Shown here piece by piece: positions 54,138 through 61,385 of a DNA stretch of 64,000 bases. Source of the DNA: JANJUO01 sp942492935 (GTDB taxonomy: Bacteria > Bacteroidota > Ignavibacteria > Kapaibacteriales > UBA2268). The DNA lies in contig OW818654.1 of the NCBI GenBank assembly GCA_942492935.1, positions 1,426,001 through 1,490,000 of the forward strand, in the 5' to 3' direction. Within the stretch, counting starts at the first letter, position 1; the number at the start of each line of letters is the position of its first letter. The notes below the pieces were generated by a model. It was given only the letters and a program-made list of their open reading frames with translations, was not told the origin of the DNA and ran no database searches. A program made the translations under genes and the position numbers.

Positions 54138-54818
54138 ATGGAATTAAAATTATACGAAGAATTGTTAATGCTTGGTCTTGATGATGAAACTGGTGAAATT
54201 ATTCTACCAGCATCTGCGGCTTTACCTTATGGAATTGCTGGAGCAGTGCTTCTGGAGTTATATTTTGCAGGAAAAGTTAAGTTCGAAAATGAAAAAATTA
54301 TACCTTTGACTAAAGAATTTCCTGAAGACCCAATACTTGATGAAGCATTAAAGTTGATTTCAAGTTATAAAAGTGAATCGGCAAAATATTGGATTAGAAA
54401 TATTAATTCTGAGATGGGGCATCTTGTTGAAAGAATTGAAAATGGTCTTGTTCAAAAGAAAATTCTTCAGAAAATTGAAAAGAAAATCCTATGGATAATT
54501 CCTGTTGAAAGATATCCTACTTTAGATGCTATTTCTGAAGCAAATTTGAGGATTCATATTAGAGCAATTGTACTGGAAAATGCTGAACCAGACGATAGAA
54601 TGTTGGCATTATTAAGTTTGATAAAAGCATCGAATTTAATTGATGAGCTGTTTTTGAAAGATGAGCGAAAACAAGCAACAAAAATTATTTCTAATTACAT
54701 TGTAAATGAAAAAATCGGGAAACTTGTTTCTGACGTTTCAGCTGAAGTAACAGCTATTATTGCATCTTCAGTTGCCGGTTCTGTTGCTGCCGCAAGTGTT
54801 TCTGCTGGGGTTTATTAA
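54138..54818 (+). CDS. GPP34 (GOLPH3-like) family protein
   Basis: 226 residues from ATG 54138; a TTG at 54132 is also in frame. The start LKLYEELLMLGLDDETGEIIL and the all-helical body with LLELYFAGKVKFENEKII.. and RMLALLSLIKASNLIDELFLKDERKQA match the GPP34 domain, the fold of Golgi phosphoprotein 3, which in eukaryotes binds PI4P membranes. Bacterial members have no settled function. The Ala/Ser/Val-rich C-terminus (SVAGSVAAASVSAGVY) may insert in membrane. It overlaps the YkvA gene by one base (TAATG), so the two are translationally coupled. Confidence 0.82.
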   Translation: MELKLYEELLMLGLDDETGEIILPASAALPYGIAGAVLLELYFAGKVKFENEKIIPLTKEFPEDPILDEALKLISSYKSESAKYWIRNINSEMGHLVERIENGLVQKKILQKIEKKILWIIPVERYPTLDAISEANLRIHIRAIVLENAEPDDRMLALLSLIKASNLIDELFLKDERKQATKIISNYIVNEKIGKLVSDVSAEVTAIIASSVAGSVAAASVSAGVY

Positions 54819-55177
54819 TGAGTACAAATTCAGAAAATAATATTATAAACTATTCAGAATATTATTCTGAAACATCATTCTGGGATAAAATAAAAAGATT
54901 TTCTGGTAAAGCCGGGAAGTCAATCATAAAAAAAGTTTTAGTTCTGTTTTATTCAGCTATTGACAAGGATACTCCAACTTGGGCAAAAGGTGTTATTTAT
55001 GCTGCATTGGGATATTTTATTTTACCTCTTGATGGGATTCCAGATATAATGCCATTATTTGGTTTTAGCGATGACCTTGTAGCGATAGTTTCAGCTATGA
55101 CTATGATTCATGCTCATATCAAACCGACTCATATTGAAGTTGCTGAAGAGAAAATTAAAGTATGGTTCAATTTGTAA
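54818..55177 (+). CDS. YkvA (DUF1232) family membrane protein
   Basis: 119 residues. The diagnostic DUF1232 core lies at about 62-100: WAKGVIYAALGYFILPLDGIPDIMPLFGFSDDLVAIVSA, one or two hydrophobic helices around the LPLDxIPD motif. The N-terminal 50 residues are polar. The family is membrane-associated and of unknown function. It is coupled to the GPP34 gene, and the pair is bracketed by inverted repeats (53648-53949 and 55214-55523), as if it were a transferable unit. Confidence 0.88.
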   Translation: MSTNSENNIINYSEYYSETSFWDKIKRFSGKAGKSIIKKVLVLFYSAIDKDTPTWAKGVIYAALGYFILPLDGIPDIMPLFGFSDDLVAIVSAMTMIHAHIKPTHIEVAEEKIKVWFNL

Positions 55178-55213
55178 TTTTTGTATGAATTAATAAAAAA
55201 TAATAGAAATTAT

Positions 55214-55523
55214 TAAATACTCAGTCGCCAAATGAAAGAATCACGTGCAAATAACAGCTAACTATGTCATAATTTATCTAAAATGTCATTCCGAAAACCG
55301 TGAGGAATCCAGCAATTGTTCATTTATAAATTTTACTGGATTTCTCGCAATGCTCGAAATTACGATTTGCCATATCAATCCTATCTAAGGTAGATTGCCA
55401 AGTTAGATAAGAGTACCAAAATAAAAAAACTCACGTGCAAATTACATCTAACTATTTGATAAAACATCCTATGGTCCAAAACATCGTATGTTTGACTGCT
55501 ATGTTAGGTACTGATTAGTTATA
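55214..55523 (-). mobile_element. MITE-like element, copy E5 (inverted relative to E4)
   Basis: The left end is AATACTCAGTCGCC and the right end GGTACTGATTAGTTA (55507-55521), imperfect inverted termini of the ACTACTCA/TGAGTAGT type. The first 34 nt (55218-55251) are the exact reverse complement of 53913-53946. Further in, GCCAAGTTAGATAAGAGTAC (near 55397-55416) is the inverse of the TACTCTTATCTAACTTG of E4. The central insert is a different REP-type pair (GTCATTCCGAAAACCGTGAG / TTCTCGCAATGCTCGAAATTAC). No ORF. Confidence 0.6.
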
Positions 55524-55556
55524 AAATATTAGGGTATTTACAATTTATTATCACAT

Positions 55557-55591
55557 TTTGAATTATTAATTATTCAAAAAAAATATTTTTG
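55557..55591 (+). promoter_or_regulatory. Possible Bacteroidota-type promoter for metG
   Basis: TTTG at 55557-55560 and TATTTTTG at 55584-55591, spaced 23 nt (slightly over the usual 19-21). The implied transcript start near 55598 leaves almost no leader for a TTG start at 55606 and about 38 nt for the TTG at 55636. Confidence 0.4.
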
Positions 55592-55635
55592 ATTAATTTT
55601 GTTGTTTGAATATTTACAAAGTTTCGGAATTTAAA

Positions 55636-57792
55636 TTGAAAAGAACATTAATTACTTCAGCATTACCTTATGCAAACGGATATTTACATTTAGGTCATAT
55701 TTCAGGGGCTTATTTACCGGCAGATATGTATGCCCGATTTTTAAGAATTTCCGGTGAAGAGGTATTATATGTATGTGGTTCTGATGAGCATGGCGTAGCT
55801 ATTAATATTTCTGCTGATAAAGAAAAAGTTTCACCACAAGCTATTATTGATAAATATCATTTTGCAAATAATGATGCCTTTGATAAATTTGGAATGAGTT
55901 TCGATATTTATTCACGTACATCATTACCTGAACATCACGAAACTGCCCGCGAATTTTTTGCTCAAGCACTAAATTTAGGGTATCTGAATGAAAAAGAAGA
56001 AGAGCAGTTTTATGATACACAAGCAAATATGTTTTTGCCTGATAGATATGTAGAAGGAATCTGCCCTAATTGTGGTAGTGATAAAGCACGTGGCGACCAA
56101 TGTGATAATTGTGGAGCATATTATAATCAAACTGAATTAAAAAATCCGATTAGTATAATTTCCGGCAAAACTCCAGTCGTTAAAAAAACAACTCATTGGT
56201 ATTATAAATTTGATTTATTCCAGAAATTTCTTGAAGATTATATTGCTGAAAATGAATCAAATTGGAAAGATAATGTTGTGCAGCAAACAAAAAGCTGGCT
56301 TAAAGCAGGTCTTGCCGAGCGTGCAATTACACGTGATTTAAATTGGGGAGTATCAGTCAGCGGAATAAATGGCATTGACGATGAAAAAGCAAAAGGTAAG
56401 GTAATTTATGTATGGTTTGATGCTGTTTTAGGATATATAACGGCTACAAAATTATGGGCTAAATCTCATAACCAAAATTGGGAAAAATGGTGGAAAGATA
56501 AAGATACAAATTACATTGCTTTTATTGGTAAGGATAATATTGTTTTCCATACAATCATTTTCCCTGCAATTTTGCAAGGTGTAGGTGAATACAATCTTCC
56601 CAAAAATGTTCCTGCTAATGAATTTCTGAATCTCGAAGGACAAAAATTTTCTAAATCAAGAAATTGGAGTATTGATTTGAAGGATTTCTTTGAAGACTTC
56701 AAAGAAACTCAATATGTTGATATTTTGCGTTATACTTTAGCGATGAATTTTCCTGAAACTAAAGATGCTGATTTTACTTGGAAGGATTTTCAAGCACGCG
56801 CCAATAATGAATTAGCAGCTGTTTATGGCAATTTTGTAAATAGAACTCTGCAATTTTTACATAAAAGCTTTGAGGGAAAAGTTCCTGATATATCCATTGA
56901 ATTTCCAGATATTGAAAAAGATTGGACAGAATTGACTGACAATCTTGAAAATGTGGAGATTAGAAATAAATTTTCAGTTAAATATGGTGAAAATCTTCTG
57001 AATCTATTAACAACATTGCGTTGGGGGATTTTGCTTGTTTCTACTAATTACCGTAAATTTAAATTAAGAGATGCTTTGCTTGAAACAATGAACATAGCAA
57101 GAGCATCAAACAAATATTTCAATGATGAAGAGCCATGGAAGACATTCAAATCTGACAAAAGTAAAGCCGCAGTTACTCTTTATGTATGTTGTCAAATTGT
57201 TCGTTCATTATCCTTGTTATTTGCTCCTATTCTGCCATATACCAGTAAAAAAATTAATGATATTTTGGGATTTGAACAAACTACTGGTACCCCTAATGAA
57301 TCAAGTGAAATTAATTATTGGTTTGAAGCATCTTATCCAAAATTACAAGTAAATCATTTTATTAAACAGCCAGAGATATTATTTAACCGTATTGAAGACG
57401 ATGTTATTCAAAATCAAATAAGTAAACTTGGTGATAAAACTCAAAATGAAGTTAAAGATGAAAGCAATTTAATAGCAATTGAAGATTTTCAGAAAATATC
57501 TCTTAAAACTGCAAAAGTAATTTCAGCAGAAAAAATGCCAAAATCAAAGAAATTGTTGAAATTGCAAATTCAGATTGGAGATGAAAAACGTCAGATACTT
57601 GCTGGTGTTGCTGAGTATTATCAGCCCGATTATTTGGTCGGTAAGATAATTGTTGTAGTTGCTAATCTCAAGCCAGCAAAATTAATGGGGGAAGAATCAC
57701 AAGGAATGATGCTTGCTGCGAGCATAGACGGAAAATTGTGCTTCGTAACTCCTGAAAGCAAAGAAATAGAAGATAATGCAGTAGTAAAATAG
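55636..57792 (+). CDS. metG: Methionyl-tRNA synthetase
   Basis: 718 residues from TTG 55636 (KRTLITSALPYANGYLHLGH); a TTG at 55606 would add ten residues, and there is no ATG near the start. Class I signatures are intact: HLGH, and KFSKS in GQKFSKSRNWSID. A zinc knuckle (CPNCGSDKARGDQCDNCG), the anticodon-binding helices, and a C-terminal EMAP-II/tRNA-binding domain (about 615-718, IGDEKRQILAGVAEYYQPDYLVGK) are all present. It charges initiator and elongator tRNA-Met. It is expressed alone, just downstream of element E5. Confidence 0.95.
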   Translation: MKRTLITSALPYANGYLHLGHISGAYLPADMYARFLRISGEEVLYVCGSDEHGVAINISADKEKVSPQAIIDKYHFANNDAFDKFGMSFDIYSRTSLPEHHETAREFFAQALNLGYLNEKEEEQFYDTQANMFLPDRYVEGICPNCGSDKARGDQCDNCGAYYNQTELKNPISIISGKTPVVKKTTHWYYKFDLFQKFLEDYIAENESNWKDNVVQQTKSWLKAGLAERAITRDLNWGVSVSGINGIDDEKAKGKVIYVWFDAVLGYITATKLWAKSHNQNWEKWWKDKDTNYIAFIGKDNIVFHTIIFPAILQGVGEYNLPKNVPANEFLNLEGQKFSKSRNWSIDLKDFFEDFKETQYVDILRYTLAMNFPETKDADFTWKDFQARANNELAAVYGNFVNRTLQFLHKSFEGKVPDISIEFPDIEKDWTELTDNLENVEIRNKFSVKYGENLLNLLTTLRWGILLVSTNYRKFKLRDALLETMNIARASNKYFNDEEPWKTFKSDKSKAAVTLYVCCQIVRSLSLLFAPILPYTSKKINDILGFEQTTGTPNESSEINYWFEASYPKLQVNHFIKQPEILFNRIEDDVIQNQISKLGDKTQNEVKDESNLIAIEDFQKISLKTAKVISAEKMPKSKKLLKLQIQIGDEKRQILAGVAEYYQPDYLVGKIIVVVANLKPAKLMGEESQGMMLAASIDGKLCFVTPESKEIEDNAVVK

Positions 57793-57804
57793 CAATTTAT
57801 GATA

Positions 57805-57855
57805 AACAAAACTCTGTTATCTAATATTTATTATGAATGACAGAGTTTGTTTTTA
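57805..57855. terminator. Bidirectional terminator between metG and hom
   Basis: AAACTCTGT (57809-57817) pairs with ACAGAGTTT (57840-57848) around a 22-nt loop, flanked by A-rich sequence on one side and GTTTTTATG on the other. It separates the convergent metG and hom genes. Confidence 0.65.
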
Positions 57856-57921
57856 TGTCAGTACTAATTTATTTCAGAATCTAAACTTGATTTGTCATTA
57901 TGTCTCTCAAATCAATTCTTC

Positions 57922-59118
57922 TCAAAACTGTGGCTCTACACAATTTCTGATAATTGAAATATTTTTATTTTGAAATATATCAGAATTGATCAAATCTGAA
58001 TACAAAATTTCTGCTTTAATATAATTGTATTCCTGAGAACTATATGTTTCTCGAATAAATTTGAAAATCGAATAATCAAGTTTGAAATCAATAGGAAAAC
58101 GGCAGTAAACATCAAGTACGAAATTATTATCCAACTCAGAACAATGATTTTGATAATATTTTTTATATTCATACCTGTAATCATAAGTTAATGCAGAAAT
58201 ATCAGATAAAACTGCAGAACCAGTAGGCAAACTGCCAGCTCCTTTTCCATAGAAAAATTGATTTTCTGAAAAGAAACTTTCCACTTTTATACCATTAAAC
58301 TCGTAATTAACGTTATACAATGGGCTCGTCTTATCAACAAATTTTGGCATAACAAATGCATAAATCTTATTATTTACTTTTCTGCAATAAGCAATTAATT
58401 TGATATTATAACCTTTTTCTCTTGCATAATTAATATCAAAGTCGTTGATTCTGGAAATACCAATATTGTAAATTTGTTCGGGCTTAACGAAATATCCAAA
58501 TGTATGGGCAAGTAAAATACATAATTTGTATTTGGCATCAAATCCTTCCACATCAAGAGTTGGGTCAGTTTCCAAAAATCCATTCTCTCTTGCTATCTCA
58601 AGAGAAGTATTGAAATCTGTATTGTCATTAAATATCTTTGTTAAGATATAATTCGTTGAACCATTAAAAATACCTTCTACCGAATTAAGCAAATCATTAT
58701 CGTAATACTCTTCTAAATTTCTGATAATTGGTATTGAAGCACAACAAGATGCTTCATAAAGCAAAGCTGTATCATATTCTTTTTGAAGATTAAACAACTC
58801 TTCAAAGTTATCGGCAACCATTTTTTTGTTTGCAGTAACAACTTTTTTCCCAGATTTTAAAGCCCTTGTAACAATTTCGTAAGCGGCTACTGGGTCATCA
58901 ATTAGTTCAACAACCACATTGATTTCAGGATTATTCAATATTTCGTCTCTATCGAAAGTAAAATAGTCCAAAGAAATATTTCTTTGTTTCGATTGATCTT
59001 TAACGCAAATTTTTACAATTTCTGCTTTCATGCCTTTTGTATTTTCAAGAACATTGTATAATCCTTGCCCAACACAGCCAAATCCAAAAATACCAAGTTT
59101 GATTTTATTTCTTTGCAT
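57922..59118 (-). CDS. hom: Homoserine dehydrogenase
   Basis: 398 residues: the NAD(P)-binding start IKLGIFGFGCVGQGLYNVL, KKVVTANKKMVADN, NGSTNYILTKIF and TDPTLDVEGFDAKYKLCILL, all homoserine dehydrogenase motifs. It reduces aspartate semialdehyde to homoserine, the precursor of methionine and threonine. The C-terminal 80 residues after the catalytic domain do not show a clear ACT domain. It lies 4 nt downstream of the cystathionine synthase gene and so falls under the SAM riboswitch at 60393-60503, tying homoserine supply to methionine need. Confidence 0.93.
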   Translation of the reverse strand: MQRNKIKLGIFGFGCVGQGLYNVLENTKGMKAEIVKICVKDQSKQRNISLDYFTFDRDEILNNPEINVVVELIDDPVAAYEIVTRALKSGKKVVTANKKMVADNFEELFNLQKEYDTALLYEASCCASIPIIRNLEEYYDNDLLNSVEGIFNGSTNYILTKIFNDNTDFNTSLEIARENGFLETDPTLDVEGFDAKYKLCILLAHTFGYFVKPEQIYNIGISRINDFDINYAREKGYNIKLIAYCRKVNNKIYAFVMPKFVDKTSPLYNVNYEFNGIKVESFFSENQFFYGKGAGSLPTGSAVLSDISALTYDYRYEYKKYYQNHCSELDNNFVLDVYCRFPIDFKLDYSIFKFIRETYSSQEYNYIKAEILYSDLINSDIFQNKNISIIRNCVEPQF

Positions 59119-59122
59119 TGCA

Positions 59123-60274
59123 TTATTCCTTGCAAAATTTGATTAATGTTTCATTAATATCCTCTACCAAATCTTCATAATGCTCAAGTCCAACGGATAA
59201 CCTTATAAGAGAATCTTTGATACCAGAATTTATTCTAATTTCTCTTGGTATTGATTTATGTGTCATTGCCGCAGGATGACAAATCAAACTTTTCACACCT
59301 CCTAAACTTTCAGCAAGTTTGAATAATTTGGTTGAAGATGCAATTTTTTGAGTTAAGTCGTAATCATCATTTTTCAAAGTGAAGGATACCATTCCACCAA
59401 ATGCTTTTTGTTGCTTTGCTGCAATTTCATGATTTTTATGATTCAATAATCCAGGATAAAATACATCAGCTATATAAGGATTTTGAGCAAGTGATTTTGC
59501 TACTTCAAATGCATTTATTGAATGTTGTTCTACTCTCAATTTAAGAGTTTCGATTCCTCTAATCAATAACCAAGAATCAAACGGACCAAGAATTCCACCT
59601 GAAGAATTTTGGATGAATTTGATTTTTTCAGCGAGTTCTACTGAATTAACTGCCACCAAGCCTGCAATTAAATCAGAATGTCCACCGAGATATTTTGTTG
59701 CACTATGTATCACAATATCAGCACCAAGCAAAATTGGATTTTGTAATATTGGCGAGGCAAATGTGTTATCAACCACAACCAAGGCACCAACACTATGAGC
59801 AATTTTGCTAATTTCTTCAATGTCGGATATTTTCAGAGTTGGATTTGTGGGCGATTCAAGCCAAACAAATTTTGTTTTATTCGTAATTGAATTCGATACA
59901 TTGACAATTTCTGTTGTATCAATGTATTTTACAGTAACTCCAAATTTTTCATAAATATGAGTGAAAATTCTGAAAGTTCCACCATAAATATCATCAACCG
60001 CTATTATTTCATCGCCAGTTGATAATAATTTCAGCACTGCATCAATTGCGGCAAGCCCACTTGCAAATGCAAATCCTGCTTCTGCATATTCTAACTTTGC
60101 TGTAAGTCTTTCGAGAACTTGCCGAGTTGGATTATTGCTACGTGCATAATCAAATCCTTTGTGCACACCTGGAGCTTCTTGTACATAAGTAGAAGTTTGG
60201 TAAATTGGTGTACTAATTGCTCCTGTGAGTTCATCAGGATAAAGCGAATGCAAAATACTTGTTTCGAGATGCAT
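59123..60274 (-). CDS. metB: Cystathionine gamma-synthase/lyase family PLP enzyme
   Basis: 383 residues of the Cys/Met metabolism PLP family: YARSNNPTRQVLERLTAKLE, the cofactor lysine K194 in SATKYLGGHSD, VDNTFASPILQNP, and C-terminal SLGGVKSLICHPAAMTH and IRLSVGLEHYEDLVEDI. Family members include cystathionine gamma-synthase, beta-lyase, gamma-lyase and O-acylhomoserine sulfhydrylase. Cotranscription with hom under a SAM riboswitch favours a methionine-synthesis role, but metB and metC functions cannot be separated by eye. It is the first gene of the operon. Confidence 0.85.
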   Translation of the reverse strand: MHLETSILHSLYPDELTGAISTPIYQTSTYVQEAPGVHKGFDYARSNNPTRQVLERLTAKLEYAEAGFAFASGLAAIDAVLKLLSTGDEIIAVDDIYGGTFRIFTHIYEKFGVTVKYIDTTEIVNVSNSITNKTKFVWLESPTNPTLKISDIEEISKIAHSVGALVVVDNTFASPILQNPILLGADIVIHSATKYLGGHSDLIAGLVAVNSVELAEKIKFIQNSSGGILGPFDSWLLIRGIETLKLRVEQHSINAFEVAKSLAQNPYIADVFYPGLLNHKNHEIAAKQQKAFGGMVSFTLKNDDYDLTQKIASSTKLFKLAESLGGVKSLICHPAAMTHKSIPREIRINSGIKDSLIRLSVGLEHYEDLVEDINETLIKFCKE

Positions 60275-60335
60275 ATTATTGCTCCTATATTAATTTAAAA
60301 AAAATATTCTGATATTCTGGTATTCAATCGGGAGC

Positions 60336-60370
60336 AAAAAAAATCTCTCCCGATAAGTCGGAAGAGATTC
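60336..60370 (-). terminator. Riboswitch expression-platform terminator
   Basis: On the minus strand AATCTCTTCCCGA pairs with TCGGGAGAGATT (one bulge, loop CTTA) and runs into eight T. It lies between the SAM aptamer and the metB start, as expected for transcriptional attenuation when SAM is bound. Confidence 0.9.
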
Positions 60371-60392
60371 TGCAAAAATTTTATATCTCATC

Positions 60393-60503
60393 TTTCTTAT
60401 CTATCTCCAATAGGTATCAGAGCTGGAATTAGCACCTTAAATATTATGATTTAGGTTGCTAAGACGTCAAAGGGCCAGTCCCTCGGTCTTTCTTGATAAG
60501 TAA
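60393..60503 (-). promoter_or_regulatory. SAM-I (S-box) riboswitch aptamer
   Basis: Read on the minus strand it has the S-box landmarks in order: CTTATCAAGAAAG, GAGGGACTGGCCC, GACG..AGCAACC, AAGGTGCTAATTCCAG, and a closing GATAAG that pairs with the opening CTTATC (60397-60402 with 60496-60501). Binding of S-adenosylmethionine should let the downstream terminator form and shut off metB-hom. Confidence 0.95.
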
Positions 60504-60523
60504 ATTGTAAAAGAACACAATGC

Positions 60524-60553
60524 AAAATTAAATAAATTAATTGAAAAAACAAA
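60524..60553 (-). promoter_or_regulatory. Bacteroidota-type promoter of the SAM riboswitch operon
   Basis: On the minus strand TTTG (60553-60550), an 18-nt spacer and TAATTTTG (60531-60524). The implied start is about 15 nt ahead of the aptamer. The stretch from 60554 to 60826 shows nothing else except GGCTAAGTAGCTAT near 60799-60812, reminiscent of the MITE-like ends. Confidence 0.6.
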
Positions 60554-60826
60554 ATATTGATTAAATTTTTTAACGAAAAATTTTCATTCTATTATACAAT
60601 TTCATAATTCATATACAAATCTATTCTAAAAAAATTTGGACAAGTATTTCAACTCCAAATGTGTTGAAAATCGTCAAGTGATACATCGGTACAATCATTT
60701 AATCTTGCATTAACTTTCAAGGGATTTTTTAAAATATGTCATTATTCATTTTCTCATAAAATCTGATAATGCACTTGCAGAATTATTGATTCGAATATGG
60801 CTAAGTAGCTATATTTAAACTACGAA

Positions 60827-60877
60827 TAAAAAAAGCCCTACCGTGATTTAAGTGAATTATTAATTTTGGTAAGGGCT
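60827..60877 (-). terminator. Terminator of the small coiled-coil gene
   Basis: On the minus strand AGCCCTTACC pairs with GGTAGGGCT around an AT loop and is followed by seven T. It lies about 115 nt beyond the stop of the gene at 60992-61231. Confidence 0.75.
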
Positions 60878-60991
60878 ATTAAGTATAAAATAATTGCTAT
60901 AATGGGGACTAAATCATTTAATCAATTTACTCATTCAAGAAAGTAGTTATAAGTACTTTTTTTTAAATCTCAAAAATTTACAATAAACTTT

Positions 60992-61231
60992 TTATGCTTC
61001 AATTCTTTGGTCTAATATTTCAAGTATTTCGTCTAATACTTCTACTTGACCACCTAAAAAGTGGTGTTTTGCTAGTATTCTAACTTTAGCTTTTTGAGAA
61101 GTAGTCAATTCGGGAACATCTCTAAATTCATCTCCTCTTTTTTCTTCTTCAATAATAGCTTTATTAATTACTTCTAACTGCTTGTGAATTTCCAATCTTT
61201 TTGATTTTAAATAATCTCTTACGATTTCCAT
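60992..61231 (-). CDS. Small charged helical protein, unknown function
   Basis: 79 residues, highly charged and predicted helical throughout (MEIVRDYLKSKRLEIHKQLEVINKAIIEEE.. GGQVEVLDEILEILDQRIEA), with a short Pro/Thr break in the middle (DVPELTTSQKAK), so it probably folds as a helical hairpin. I do not recognise the family. It is supported as a real gene by a matching promoter element, a terminator downstream and normal codon use. A CRP-like palindrome sits in its promoter region. Confidence 0.7.
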   Translation of the reverse strand: MEIVRDYLKSKRLEIHKQLEVINKAIIEEEKRGDEFRDVPELTTSQKAKVRILAKHHFLGGQVEVLDEILEILDQRIEA

Positions 61232-61267
61232 TTTTTTTCTTTTTTAAAATTAAACATTTACAAGATA

Positions 61268-61299
61268 CAAAAATACAAAATATTGTGATATATATCACA
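61268..61299 (-). promoter_or_regulatory. Promoter with CRP/FNR-family-like operator
   Basis: TGTGATATATATCACA (61284-61299) is a perfect TGTGA-N6-TCACA palindrome. On the minus strand TATTTTTG (61275-61268) is a -7 element, and 20 nt upstream the operator's own TGTG occupies the -33 position. A regulator bound here would overlap the promoter of the small gene and stands about 90 nt ahead of the divergent carboxypeptidase gene. The identity of the regulator is inference. Confidence 0.6.
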
Positions 61300-61385
61300 T
61301 TTTATAAATCAACATTAACAAATTAATTTCTTGATTATTTAAATTATTTTCATTAAATTTCAATTTTTCTTAAATAGGATTAATT

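Noticed and set aside
54138..55177. Toxin-antitoxin pair interpretation of the GPP34-YkvA cassette
   Set aside because: The genes are small and coupled, but neither belongs to a known toxin or antitoxin family; only the mobile-cassette reading is supported.
60798..60950. Sixth MITE-like element suggested by GGCTAAGTAGCTAT and GAAAGTAGTTAT
   Set aside because: The motifs are not in inverted orientation at consistent distance, and no interior similarity to E1-E5 is seen.
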